A DNA stretch of 64,000 nucleotides, taken from positions 33,656,213 through 33,720,212 of the forward strand of contig OZ234493.1 in assembly GCA_965153455.1 (NCBI GenBank), read 5' to 3'. A program made the position numbers and the translations under genes. The DNA comes from Sphagnum compactum (taxonomy: Eukaryota; Bryophyta; Sphagnopsida; Sphagnales). A model generated the notes under the pieces. That model had not been told where the DNA came from. It searched no databases and saw only the letters and a list, made by a program, of their open reading frames with translations. Positions 12,132 through 24,889 of the stretch are shown piece after piece (position 1 is the stretch's first letter; every line of letters begins with the position of its first letter).

Positions 12132-13794
12132 TAAAAACTGCCCGTTTCAATTAGTATGAACTAAACTAGAATTGGTTCAATGATTTTTTTAATTGGAAGT
12201 GAAATTGGAGCCTGATTTTATTTCTTAAAGAACCAGATGCAGAACTGGATTTCTCAAATCTATTTATTGTGAAGCCCAAATCAGAACCAAGACTTTTGAA
12301 AACATTGAACAATGTTTTTATAGAAAAAACATCTGGCAAGGGAGGTTAAGTGGCAGTTCCGGTCTGGGTACTAAGAACCGAAGTGAAACTAGGTCTAATG
12401 TTCACAACTGGAACCATAATTCTTTTGGGTTATGAATCTAGAACCAAATTCCTAGTTTCATGTATTGTAACCAAGCCGGTCATGGTACACTTAAGTGCTC
12501 AATGCATAATAACTTCTTCATCATGCATCCATTGTAGATGGACTACAAAGACAAGTTCTAGCTTAGATCTTGGTGCACCTAGAGCTTTTTGGATCATGCA
12601 AAATGGGGTTGGTTTGAGTGAAAGATGGCTAACAAAAGGAAGGGTGATCAAAAGTTCTCAAAAAATCTAGTTGGATCAGAGAAATTGCTATGAACATGTG
12701 TTGTCAGCCTTACAACCTATAACAAAAGCCTGAATGGTAATTGTTGGGACCTTCAGCACCACACCAAACTGGATGGATGTTGAAAACAAACACATTCTTG
12801 CTAAAACATTGTTTACTTTCTATTTATAGCTGAGATTTTGATTAGAAATAGGGCTCGTGAATCAATGGTGATGGGATTGTTGTTGTTCCATGAACCATAA
12901 GTTTGAGAATGTTAAAAGGTGTCATCATGTGTCTCTGGGTGTGGGTGTTTCGTGATCATGAAAAGTTGGCCTATTTCACCCCACAATGCATGTTAAGAGC
13001 TTTGATGGTGGACCTTGTTGGGGAGCTCCAATGTCTTGGCTAGCTTTTTGTGGTGCAATGTTCTTCATGATCTTTTGGTCCGTTGTTGTTGAACAAGTGG
13101 GTGATGTCATTATTATGAAACATTTCACAATGTCTTTGCATATTATAGTAGTCAAAACCCAAATAAGTCAAATTCCAAAAAAAATTCACTTTTTGGTCTA
13201 ATATGATGTGATGTTAGAATATATTTGTGCCAAAAATATATATGTTATAGCGTTTTAAAAAATGCAAATATATTCCAAACATGATTGAAATGGATTTTAG
13301 TCTTTGTGAAATTTGTAATATCTATTAAACATTATGATTCCATATGATTAAAATAAGTTTGTGAACCATGTGAAAAGTTTGATAATTATCATATCAAAAA
13401 TGGGTGTTTTTGGGGGTGATGACCATAAATATGTGATAAATTAACATTTTGATAAACTATCATTTTTAAGTGGAAGATGACAAGATATGTGAGGTGGATC
13501 ATTTTTTAAATTACATTTCAAAAAAATTTTGACTAATTAATTCAAACCCAAACCTAGTGTAATCCAAAAATAGAAATAGGTTTTATTATATTACATATAC
13601 CATAAATATACCCATTATTTTTTCAAATAATATTAGATGTCATTAACTTTGTGAAAATCAAAATATGAAACCCAAACACCAAAAATGAAACCCAAAATTA
13701 AATGCAACACATTTTGTAGAAATATACTTTACATACATGTAATGAAAGTGCCCAAAATGGCCCCCCTGTAGTGTGCTTTCACCTAAGTCCAAAT
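12132..13794. other. Duplicated 'AACTGG/GAACC' repeat zone, then AT-rich DNA without genes
   Basis: 12,132-12,480 is built from degenerate GAACTGG, GGAACC and TTCTTAAGAACC words and aligns with 38,840-39,060. The rest is AT-rich with no recognisable gene. Open frames at 12,350-12,670 and 12,986-13,201 have no family signature. Confidence 0.5.
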
Positions 13795-14190
13795 GTTATT
13801 GAAATGTTAATCACGTTCCTGTTCCTGCCTTATGTTCATCACATTTTTTATTACTGCTCATCACTTTAATGTTCATTGTGGTTTTTTTGTTTTGTTCATC
13901 ATCTTGCTGTTCATGTTTTGTCCTTTGCAAGTGTTCATCGCCTTAATGTTCATTGCGGTCCTCTATTGGTGTTCATTCTCTTGATGTTTGTCATAATCTT
14001 CTATTGATGTTCATCACTTTGATGTTCATTGTGGTCTTCTATTGTGCTCATCACTTTAATATTCGTTATGGCACTTTGCTAATGTTTATCCCCCTAATGT
14101 TTGTCATAGTACTTTGTTAATGATCATTGCCTTGATGTTTGTCATGTTCCTAAGTTTTACAAATGTTCATCAACCTCATGTTTGGGTGTA
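13795..14190. repeat. Degenerate minisatellite of about 37 bp
   Basis: Roughly ten diverged head-to-tail copies of a unit like TGTTCATCACTTTGATGTTC + ATTGTGGTCTTCTATTG. The rhythm of TGTTCATC and TTTGTCAT is clear along the tract. Not found at the matching place in duplication unit 2. Confidence 0.8.
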
Positions 14191-14939
14191 GTCACAATCC
14201 AACAAGCTATAAAGGGGGTCAAATCACAAAAAACAGGGTCAAAATTGGATAAGTATTTATGTTTTGCCATTTAAAGCCATGGCAATCATAGCAAATTATT
14301 ACTTTTTCATTCATATGAATGTCAAGGAATTCAAACCAAAAATCCATTTGATGAAATTTTAAGTTTAGGTTTTGATTCAAGACCTTTAAAACTGAACTTT
14401 TATGGTGTCAAATAGGAATCAATTTTGCAAAGGATTTTCAAAAGGACTCATATAATAAAACACATTTGGTGGAAAAAAAAGAAAAGATAAAGACTTATTA
14501 ACCACATTGAAAAAATAATTATATTCTAAAATATGTGGAATTCTAAAATTTCAAAAAAAATTAAAAACTTTTCAAAATTGATCTAGAATTTTAGAACTTT
14601 GAAAGTCCTTTATCACATATAAATGAAGTATAATCTACATGGTGTTAAAAAACTTGTAGTTTATTACAAAAGAAAACATAAAAATGTATAAGTTGAATTT
14701 TTGGTTACGATTTGAGATTGTTATCGTTTTTATAAATAGAACATTGAATTTACAAAGAATCACAACACTTTCAAATTTTCATATTTATTCAAAAATGATA
14801 AATAAAAAAACTTGTCATGTACGGGAATAATTATAAGCATTTATTAAATAACAAATTGCAAAAACATTGTTCCAAAATTCATTCATATCAAAAAAAATTT
14901 GGGAGAAAAAGACATGCAAGTCTTTTTTTAAAATAATCA
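14191..14939. other. AT-rich DNA, nothing recognised
   Basis: Long A and T runs, no open frame with a family signature and no clear repeat. Confidence 0.5.
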
Positions 14940-15440
14940 TGTTAGTTCATTGTATTTTTTTGCACCCATTTTCCATGTTTTTTCCTTTATTGCAAGTCAA
15001 GATCATCCTTTCCCCTTCTGCCCATCACCCCCAAATATTCCCAATTAACTTTTTAAACATTGTAGTTTTATTATTTAATGTGATCCTTCATTGCCATCTT
15101 TGTTAATCAACATCATGTTTTCCATGTTTTGTTTTCTATTTAAGTCAAGTTCATCCTCCCCTGCCTTTGCCCCCCCCCCCCCCCCCCAAATCTTCCTAAC
15201 TTGTCCTCCAAATGTTGTGGAACACTACAACCTTACTATAGTGTGACTTTTTACTACCATCCTTGTTCATTGACATCATGTTTGCCATGTTTTGTTTTCG
15301 ATTACAAGTCAAGCTCATCTTCCCCCCTCCATGCCCCCAAATCTTCCCGGCTAGTCTTCCAAATGCTATAGAATGTTGTAACATTGCTACAATGTGACCC
15401 TTGGCTACCATCCTCTCCCTTGCCCATTACCTTGTCATCG
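14940..15440. repeat. Tandem repeat of about 155-170 bp, nearly three copies, with a C18 tract
   Basis: The block CCATGTTTTGTTTTC followed by AAGTCAAG(T/C)TCATC occurs at about 14,966 (diverged), 15,119 and 15,288. Downstream words TCTTCC, CCAAATG(C/T)T and TACCATCCT also repeat. A run of exactly 18 C (15,170-15,187) sits in the middle copy at a place where the neighbours have shorter C stretches, so it grew from a C-rich position of the unit. Confidence 0.8.
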
Positions 15441-16379
15441 TTTGAACTATTTACAATAGCCCAAATTCACACTTTTATACCCTAGTGGATGTGCCCTAAA
15501 ACCTAATTGATAGTATTGGTGAAAGTGGTTTCCAACGTCTCTTATTATTGCATGGTAAACCACGATGCCAAAAATCATGCCCTTGCACATTTGTTTGCGA
15601 CCTTGTATTCTATTCATTCAATGGTTGTCAGCAAATATATTGTTTTCCTATGTCACTTGTCGTCCCTTTCCCTTCACCTTTCTTTGTTAGCCTTTTCCAT
15701 CATTACCTTGTCCAATTTTTTTTCCTTAGGATTACTAAATGCTCATCAAAGTTCACAACAATAGAACAAGAATAATCCATTAGTGGTTCATTGCCCCTAG
15801 TTTATTTTATAAGTAGTTAAAGTAAGGCTAGTAAATTATGCATGCTCAAGGCATTTTTGGTCAAGTTTATGCAGCTTTGGTTTTTTTTTTAATTACTATT
15901 CACTAGAGCTAATTAACTAGATTGACTATAAATTCTTGTGATACTACCATTTCATATACCTTAACCTGAGTTGAAAAGGTAAAATGAGCATGTCTAATCC
16001 AAACACATGAACCTACTTTATTGATTTCAACATGACGTGGGAACCGTGTCCATCCAAAATCAGTAGATGGTGATTGGTGTTAAAAATTTCACCCCACTAC
16101 AAAAAATCATAGTTTTTAGAAAGGTTCAACTTGACCAAAGTGTTCACATTGACCAAAAGGATGTTCATTTTGGCTAAAGGCATGGAACATGAAAAACACA
16201 TGGTTATTTAAGTTGGTTCTTTTGACTGAAATGATCATTTTGACCAAATGTTAAATTGTACATCTAGTCAAAAAGGACAATTTTTTTAAATGGTTCATCA
16301 AGATGCCCATGGCCTAATCAAATAAGCCATATTGAATGGCCATGTTCAGTCAAATATATTATTTTGGTTAGTTAGCATA
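15441..16379. other. AT-rich DNA, no gene recognised
   Basis: Open frames near 15,507-15,775 overlap in two frames and show no domain. At 16,087 the word CACTACAAAAAATC resembles a CACTA transposon end, but no matching inverted end or 3-bp target duplication was found. Confidence 0.45.
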
Positions 16380-16530
16380 CTTGCTATGCTTACTAAAGTA
16401 TTACCTACCTATAATATATACCTACCTATGTTTTACCTATACCTACCTACTACCTACCTACATACCTACCTATAATTTACATAAGTAGGTAGGAGGCCAT
16501 GGTGGTAAGGTAGGTCATGGGTGGGTGAAT
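16380..16530. repeat. TACC/GGTA microsatellite, inverted arrangement
   Basis: CTACCTACC words on the left half and GTAGGTAGG words on the right half, so the tract can fold back on itself. Similar tracts lie at 19,608-19,670, 28,155-28,245 and 55,709-55,750. Confidence 0.8.
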
Positions 16531-18119
16531 AAGTAGATACTTTGTATTTATTTATTATTTACAATTTATATTTACAAATTGAGTTTTTTTTTAATTAATT
16601 TTTTTTGGCTGCCTAATTTTTAATCCAATTTGATTAGTCAAAAAGACCATTGGTTTGACATTGCTTGATGTTGGGAATACTCAACAAATGATCACCTAGT
16701 TGAAAAATGCATTCAACCATATACCAATATAGTAAATGAGTTGACTTAATTAATAATTATCATAATTTTACTTAAAATATTAATCCCAATTGCAACAGAG
16801 TTACAAATGACATGAGGTTGAAAACCTTTTGGTAAAAAAGAGCATATTCTGCTAGTGTCTATTACATCAACATTTAATCTTTCTAGCTTCACATGCTTCA
16901 ATTTCATATTTGCATTTTGTTGTTCATGAGGAGGAGACATAGTGCTCATAGCTGAAAGAAGATGGAGAGGAGTTGTGAGACATGCTTTCTATATAAATGG
17001 ATTTTCCTTTGGCTAAGTAACTTGTGCACACATATGATATTTGGAGGGAAATGCAAACCTTAAATCTTTTAGATTTAGGAAAATCATTGAGTTGTGTTCC
17101 CATTCTTTGGTGAGGAATGTGTTTATTGCATATTTAAAGATCTTATTATGTTAAGGCATCCTCCATTTACTGATAGGAATTAATGTTTTTACAAGACACT
17201 AGAAATCATCGACTTTATGGTCATTTGGGCTCATTTGCATGCCCCAAATTATGATAACCCACCCCCTTCGACCAAACATTCCCATTTTTTTGTTACCCCA
17301 ACTTTCCCATATGGGGCACTTTCACCCGTTTCCATACATTTTTCCCCCCATTTATGTACACAATTTTTTTCATTAACAAAGATATTACTTCTTCAGTCTA
17401 GTGCTACATCTTGCCCATGACCAAACAGGTTAAATAAAAAGTCCTCATATTTGCCTCCAAGCATGATCAATAACAGGCCCAATATTATGCAACACCACAC
17501 TCATGACCAAACACAACCCCATTTTTTATGTACAAAATCATCTTAATTGTGCATGGCATACATGCTCATTATGGAACACAACCTTTTTAAGGTGGGACAA
17601 AATGTCATAACAAAGAACACAAAAGTTTGTGATGGTGCGTTAAGCCATAGGTGGTTTTGTGTCCAGCCAACAGTGTTTGACTAACCTTTGGTAGGCTAGG
17701 TTCTGAATACAAAGGGTGTCCCATTTGTAGGCATGTGTACCATGATGGACTTGATTACCCTACAACAAGTTGGAAGCATGGTTTTGTTTTTTCAAATTCC
17801 TCAAGAAGGTCCACTAGCCAGGATCCCCCATATTAAATGGCGACTGTCGTATGTGGGCTGTAACATTTTTACATTTAAGTGCTGCTATAAGTGACGACCT
17901 AGGAAGTACCTAGGTCAAGATGTGGTTAGTTTAATTTTTAAAATATTTTTTAATGACAAAAAAAATTTTAAAATAACTTTTTTGGATTTTTTTGCGAAGT
18001 TGCAAAACTTTTCCCCAAAACAAAAACTAGTTGGATGGTTGCTTCATTTCTTTTCAAAAAAATTAAAATGAAAATATTATTTTTTATGTAAGACTTTAAG
18101 GAACAAAAAAATATATAGT
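16531..18119. other. Intergenic DNA, no gene recognised
   Basis: AT-rich. The part from 17,600 to 17,930 is a slightly GC-richer interspersed repeat that resembles 3,840-4,000. The open frame at 17,217-17,420 has no recognisable motif. Confidence 0.45.
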
Positions 18120-18869
18120 ACAAAACAGGAAAATTTGCAAATTTCAAGGCTCCTCTAAATGTCTACAAAACTCCAAATCATAATGCAAACATGGGTTGTG
18201 ATTCCTAGATTTCAAAATAGATTTCCGAAAACAAACTTTGGTCACCTAGATGACCCACATGACCATCTTACCAATGATTGTTTTTTCAATTTTGTAATTT
18301 GGTCAAGGTGGCAATGATCAAGAAGTCAATTTAGCTGATTTTTTTTATGAACATGAAAGGAAAAGAAATTAAACATCTCTACTTTTTTTGAATTTTTAAA
18401 TATTAGGCAAAAAATTTCTTTCAAAAATTCATTGGATTTGCAACAAAAAATGCCCAATAATTAGTAACATGCAAAATTTTGCACCCAAAAAAATGGCTAC
18501 CTCTTACAACTTGGATTATAAATTTCCCGTACGTTGTGCTCAAACTCATTAATTGGGAGAAAATTTCTAATTTCTAGAGTTAACATGAAAATCTTATTGA
18601 TTTTTATCAACCTCTGAATAGGTAGTCATTTTGCAAAATGGTAGAATCCCCATCCACTTCAACATTTAAGCAACACCCCATGGTTTGCCAAGTTTAAATC
18701 CCATTTACTCTTGTTCAGTTGATGTTAGACACAAACATTCGACCCATTCAAGTATCTAACCATGTTGCAAATATGGGTTAGAATATGGAACCCATCTCAA
18801 ATTAGTTGTGCACCAACCAACACTTTTTTTTTTCAAAATTTTTCCATTTTGTGAAATTTTTAAAAATAA

Positions 18870-19100
18870 AACAAAACTTTATCAAATATCGCCTTTTTAA
18901 AAAAATTACCAAAAATGGATAAAATTTTCTAAAAATCACCATGTGTTTCTACTCATTGTTCAAGCAAGTAGCCAGGATATAAAAGGATTTTAATAAATTT
19001 GTACTTTTATAGCTAGTCTATAGCCAAATGTGACTAAATCTATTTGTGTATGATTACCGATGTGACAACATCACAAAATTGAAAAAAAATAAATTTATCA
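18870..19100 (+). repeat. Interspersed AT-rich repeat, family 'CGCCAAATTT' (copy 3, 5'-eroded)
   Basis: Contains AAGTAGCCAGGATATAAAAGG, TAGCCAAATGTGACTAAATC and the family end ACATCACAAAATTGAAAAAAAA...TATCAC. The first third is poorly preserved. Confidence 0.55.
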
Positions 19101-19607
19101 CCAACTAAACACCAAATTATTGGTTATGTGAAAATTAAAAATCTCCACACTTTGGAATCATGTGTGCATTATATGACATAATCAATCATCAACAACAAGC
19201 AAACATTTTGAAAAGGGAACCACCCGCCTATAAGGACTTGTGTTTTAGTTTTGAAAATGCCTACATTATTTATATTTATTTTCTACAATGATACCATACC
19301 CAGCTAGTGGTTGGTCCCACCAAGTATCATGAAAAAATAAAATAAAATAAAAATGATGCACGTTGATTTTTATGCCATGTAATGCCTATGGTAGTGGGCA
19401 TTATTGGAATCAAGCCTCCTTGCACTATGCCAAAACATAGCAAATATGAATACACCCATGACTAGGTTCATAATAATAAATACTATTCATGACTACATGA
19501 TTATGTAATGAACATGAAAATGTAAATTATCCATTAATTGTATTTTTTTCCCAATCATAAATCCTATGGAATATGTTGTATATTTCAATTTAATCTAACC
19601 ATTTGAT

Positions 19608-19670
19608 AGATAGGTAAGAGTAGGTAAGTAGGTAGGTAGGTAGATAAGACTAAGTACATAGGTAAATAGG
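19608..19670. repeat. GTAGGTAGG microsatellite
   Basis: GATAGGTAAGAGTAGGTAAG followed by repeated TAGG units. Same motif as the tracts at 16.4, 28.2 and 55.7 kb. Confidence 0.8.
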
Positions 19671-20790
19671 ATCCTTTTTTTTTTTTGGTGACAAGCCTTT
19701 TTTATTGGTTTGTCACAAAAAATATTTACACTTTGAATATATTTAGTGCATGTATTGTGAATAGATTAATATTTTTTCATCTAGTTATATATTTTACAAA
19801 ATTAAACTTGTTGACAAAGATATGGGATAAATTTATAACATCATCTCACATCATCTTTTGTCCCATACAAAAGTACCCAACTTTGACTATTGTCTTTTTC
19901 ATAGGTTTTTGTCCAAATGAAAATAAATTTCATTCTTAAACATTTTCCCAAGATCTACACATCTTTATGAAAATTTCAACCAAAATATCAAGTAATTTGA
20001 CCAAAAATGCATTTGGATTTTCACCATTTCATACATTTGAACAATAATGATATCTTGAAGACTTTTTTTTTTCATAAAAAATGATTTGTAAATAAACATA
20101 TTTAAGGCAAAAGTTCTAAATATTATAGTGTATTAGTTTTTTATTTGTGCACTAATTATGTGTTTGATCATCTATAAGCTTATAATATGCTTACTAAGTA
20201 CATATGTCTACCTTCTAGATCTTTTCCCTTCTAGATGTTCATGAAGAAGATTTTTAGTCACATAGTCTTATCCATTAAGACTTTTAGTCATGTAGTCATA
20301 TCCATGGTTACAAGAATATGACTAAGCACAAAAACATGACATATATGATTATATGAGCAAAAAATGGTTATTTATCATATTTGTTTTAATCATAAATGTC
20401 AAATTTTGGCATAGAGTCAGTTTCGCCTCATGTGAAGCCTTATTCTGGTAATACCTAAAATGTTATTTCACATTAAAATACCTTTGTGCAAATTGCAACC
20501 TTTACGTTACTCACTTTTCAAATATCTTCCCCTAGTTTCATGCAAGTTTGACATAATCCACATTTGTGACAATCTAAATATCAATTGTGGCAATTAATGT
20601 TATTCATGGCTAGGAGAATTCTATTGTAACTCAAACATGGGGTTCTTTGTCATGCCCAATCGTAAACTATTCCAAGGTTTTTCTTTGTACTTGAAAGCAC
20701 TTCCCAATTCAAAGGATGCATTTGTCAATCAACCTTTTGTTCTTCATTTGCAAACCTTCCACCATCCCTAAGTTAAACCAATGTTGTAAT
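19671..20790. other. AT-rich intergenic DNA inside unit 1
   Basis: No gene. From about 20,500 to 20,780 it aligns with 44,090-44,360 in unit 2 (GGCAATTAATGTTATTCATGG versus GGCAATTGAAGTTGTTCATGG). The frame at 19,685-19,939 is AT-driven and not called. Confidence 0.5.
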
Positions 20791-21224
20791 GTTATCTAAG
20801 GTGCAACCTAGGTATATAGTACAGGTATGAGTATCCCCTCTACATTATGCAAATTTGCCATAAGCCCAAAGAAGTATTATGAGGGTCATTGTTGCTTCAC
20901 CACATGCCACAATCACAATATAGTTCATAAGCAAGCCCTTGGAAATGCCTTTTTAAAAAAATGGTGTTTAACAAAAGAACCCCCTTCAAATACAAGCTAA
21001 TATGAACTTATTTGGGTTGTTAACTACACCTTTAAATTGATAATCAAACTAGAAGTTCAATCCAATTTCTAGTTTGGTTCATGTAACCAAAACCATCTCA
21101 TCAAAGACATCCCAAAATTTGTAACGAAGGATTTGCATCCCCAAATGAATGCCCCATCCAAATAATGCAACAACTTTTTATCTCGTTGGATTTAAAGGTG
21201 CTGGGAGTGGGACTGTAGCAATCC

Positions 21225-22001
21225 TTGGTTACAGTCACGAATGCTAATGATGTGAAAGTGGAGACCCTAAGTGAAAGTGCTTGGGAAAGTTCATTGGCCT
21301 CTATGTTCATGGAATTCCCAAATTTGGGAACTTTTGAACTTATTAGTTTCAAGATGCCAAAGATGGAAATGGACAATCTCCAATCCATGAGCTTGTCAGC
21401 AGAACAAGTTGCAAAACAATTTGGAGTGGGTTTGAAAGACTTCCATGGAGATCACTTCATTATGGTGAATGAGAAGGAACAAAGCAACACGTTTTATCCT
21501 CTTATATGGAAGGTGGCTAAAGAATACAAGGCATTCAAACAAGGTAATCTTCATGTGACCGAACAACCTTCAGAAGGTGGATCATCTACAGGAGCTTCAT
21601 CAAGTGGAAGCATTCAACAAGGAAAAAAGGAAGGTGAAAGTGTACAAGGTCGGTCAATATTCAAGCTAGCAACTTGGTGGAAATGGGGGAAAGGTGATGA
21701 AAAGAATGATGAAGACAAACCACTAAGTGGGGATCCACCACCTGATTCTGGACCTTCAAGTGAACCAGAGAGGGTTCCTCCTATATTCACAGTGAATGTC
21801 TATCCAGAGGCAGGGCGCAGATTCTGAGATGCCGCTGAAATTCCACCACAAATTAGGACAGCATCTATCAAGCCTAAGATGAGGATTGAGTTTTTTCGAA
21901 ACAAAAGCTCGTCTAAATTCCTTCGTGTCACAACACAAACACAATGCAATCTTGGTCAATTTGCTACCCAAAATGACTTCGGCATTAATACAAGTTAGTA
22001 G
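21225..22001 (+). pseudogene. Unrecognised open frame of about 258 codons broken by one TGA
   Basis: I do not recognise this gene. A plus-strand frame runs from about 21,225 to 22,001 with a single in-frame TGA at about 21,825; after it the frame continues DAAEIPPQIRTASIK to a TAG. The first 200 residues include an aliphatic/acidic start, QFGVGLKDFHGDHFIMVNE, a Ser/Gly-rich stretch (EGGSSTGASSSGS), TWWKWGKGDEKND and a Pro-rich end. Just upstream another frame reads GFKGAGSGTVAILGYS, suggesting a frameshift. No ATG fits the start well (TTG at 21,225). The block at about 20.8-21.9 kb is missing at the corresponding position in unit 2 (about 44.4-44.6 kb), so it probably arrived later. It may be a captured gene fragment or a transposon accessory frame. 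Confidence 0.45.
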
Positions 22002-22224
22002 AGGGTTTGTCTCCCTTACTAAAACTTTCATAAACAATGTAGTGCCCTTGAAGCGCATATTCTAGAATCCACAAAAGGCAAATTAGTAATTGTTTCCTCA
22101 TAAAAGTTGATAATGGGATGATGCATCAAAGAAAGATTTGCTTTGCACCAATTACACATTTGCCCAACAATTGCAACTCTCACTTGTGATTTGCAAATTT
22201 GTCCAAATGGTTACTTTGGGGCAA

Positions 22225-23057
22225 GTTTGGACCAATGTTGTGCAAGTATTGAGTTTTAAAAGAACATATTGTCCCAATTATTATAACTTTGGTTACCCCT
22301 TTGGATAAGGTTTTCAATTTTTTAATAACTCTTCTAAAAACTTTGGTTATAATTTCGTTTATTTCTTGCAACTCATGATGATTATTGAGTATGAGATTTA
22401 AAGTTGTTGAAGTGGACGCAATTCTGAATATGGTTAGGATTTAGGGTTACGGTTTCAAAAGTTCTCATTTGATGACTTGGATTTTATCATTTGATTTTCC
22501 TACACATCATACAATGTAACAAAACTTACAAAATAAATAAATAAATAAATTTAAATGCATATTACATGTGAGCATAATGCAAGGTATGTTTATAATAGAA
22601 ATGATGTAAAAGTTCTTATCTATAGCTCAAAGTCTTAGCATTCTATAATCATCTATAAGATGATTTTTTATTCAAAATGATGAAGAAAACCTTAAACCCT
22701 CATAGTACTTAATTAAAACAATGAAATTAGGGCGCCTCGATGGTTTCCTCCACTGAAAATAGGCAAGTAGAATATTTCAAGTTTTACCTTAATTCTACCA
22801 CGATTGGTGATTTGTAGCTAAGGCTCCATCAAGTTCTTAATATTTAGATCCAATTAGGTCACATTTTTATAGATGGATCTAGAACCACCAATTTTAAAAC
22901 TTGGATCTGGGTTCCTGCACAACATTGGTTTGGACTAGCTTTGTGCAAAATTTTATTAAATTTTTTTTAAGAACCATGATTACATACCAAAACTAGTTAT
23001 TTGATGTTTTGACAATCATGATTTGAAATTTAAAAACCGCCCAAGACTGGTTAGGAC
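22225..23057. mobile_element. hAT-type miniature element at GTTTGGAC/GTTAGGAC (unit 1)
   Basis: Left flank GTTTGGAC (22,225-22,232) and start CAATGTTGTGC. Right end GCCCAAGACTG followed by GTTAGGAC (23,050-23,057). The same insertion is present in unit 2 at 44,872-45,028 as a short form. The unit 1 interior is larger and contains extra AT-rich sequence. No coding capacity. Confidence 0.65.
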
Positions 23058-23063
23058 TGGTCT

Positions 23064-23922
23064 GTTAGGACCAGTGCTAGCCAATTCTCATTTTTTACCC
23101 GTTAATAGGTACATGGACCTCTAGTTCAAAATTTTGAAAAGAAATTCAGAATTGCAACAACCATCCTTTAACTAAAACTGGAACCAAAACCTGACTCTAA
23201 ATTCAACACATCCAGCTTTCGATTCTGAAAATTTTTAATTTAAAAAATAACTAAAAATCTAAATTGTAGAAATAAATTTAATTTTTCTATTTTAAATAAT
23301 TTTAATTTTAAAATAATTTTAAATCTTAAATCTTAAAAATAATTTAAAATGAAAAAACGAAAAAATTACATTATAGAAAATAATTTTCATTTTAATTATT
23401 TTCATTTTAATTTTAATTTTCTGACTAGGGCTAGAGATGTTGTTAGTTTTGAATAATGACAGTAAAACGTTGTAGAATAATAATTTGGGGGTGGGTGACG
23501 TGGTTATGAGGGATGTAGGTCTTACTTTTGGGACATGTCTCAAGCATGCAATTTCTTTTAGGAAAATTTTAAAAATTGGTGAGCTTGGACACATAGTTGA
23601 TATTTCATTGACATATTTTATTGGTGGTACAGTGCTAGTCAAAGGAAGAAAATAAATCAGTTTTGGGTTATGAGTATGTAAGTAGAACTGGATCCAGTTT
23701 AGAACCAGATCCGTCTAGGAAGTTGTTTTTAAGAATTGGGAACCAAGGTTCATGAAATGTGAGGGAACCAAATCCAAAACTGGACCAAAGGTTCTATCAA
23801 AAATTTCAAAATCCTGCAACTGGAACCAGAAGTTCTTTCAAATCCTTTTTTAAAAGTTGGAACTGGAACCAAAGGTTTTCTTGAAAGGTAGGAACTAGGA
23901 ACCAGCCAACACTGGTTAGGAC
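23064..23922. mobile_element. Second, adjacent hAT-type element reusing GTTAGGAC
   Basis: GTTAGGAC at 23,064-23,071 is followed by CAGTGCTAGCC. A matching end GCCAACACTG (to 23,914) is followed by GTTAGGAC again (23,915-23,922). The interior includes AT-rich DNA (23,220-23,650) with a minus-strand frame that has no recognisable function. Absent as such from unit 2. Confidence 0.6.
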
Positions 23923-24889
23923 CAGTTTTGTCTAGTTTTAGTTTTTAAGGAGAACTTTCATTGCAGTTTCCTAGTCTTCAACAAAAATTGATGAAACATT
24001 TGGTTTCAGTCCTATCTAAAAAGAACTATGGTGCATTCACACTTGATGTTAAGTCAGTGTGAAATGAAAATCTAGGTGGCATACTAAGTGGCACCCAATG
24101 TTAATTGAGTGATAGCTTAATGTTAAGTGAATTTTAACTTAACATAAAACGTTCATGGTAAGTAGGTGTAAGTCCTAAATAACTAGCTTGGTGGTAAGGG
24201 ACTCAACACTAGAACTGGTCCAGGTCATATCAGCTTTAAAGGACACTAGGGGACAATACCAGAACTGGTCCAGTTAAGAAACCCAGTTCCATCCCTCTAC
24301 ATGGAGCTTGACATTGAAACTATTGTAGCTACTACCATCATTCAACCAATGAAAATTGGCCACCTGAATAAGAAGTACACTTACTTGCAACCTTTTTAAA
24401 AGAAAAAACCAAAACGAAACTTATGTGCCCAGAAAAGAAAAAAAAAGGTACATAGAGAACCCTAACCAGTGCTTTGTTTTTCAACAAATTTTGTCATCTT
24501 TTTTACCAAAAACTTGGGAATGTTTTTGAATGTTTTTTCTAGTGTAAATTCAACTAGTTTTTTTTTTTTTTTGTAATCCAAGTTTTTGACATGACAAAAT
24601 TGAAATAAAGAACCCTAACCATAACCTATATAAAAACGGTTCAGAGGCTGATTCTTGTTTCAATATCGGTTTCAACTGGATATCGATTGTAGTCCTGGTT
24701 TCCAATATGAGGCCAGTTCCAATCTAGGTTCAGTTTCCCCATAACTATAAACTAATCTACGAATTGAACCCAGAACCAACCCACACTAATTACCCCATGC
24801 ACTCATATGGTAGGTTGTTTGAATGATATGATTTCACATTAATACTGCAATACACATTTATTCCACTTGGTAAAACTCTGAATGTTGCA

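Noticed and set aside
16087-16105. CACTACAAAAAATC as a CACTA transposon end
   Set aside because: No matching TAGTG end with a shared 3-bp flank was found at a sensible distance.
23319-23642. Minus-strand 107-codon frame
   Set aside because: Lysine/isoleucine-rich translation of AT-rich filler inside a hAT-type element, with no recognisable domain.
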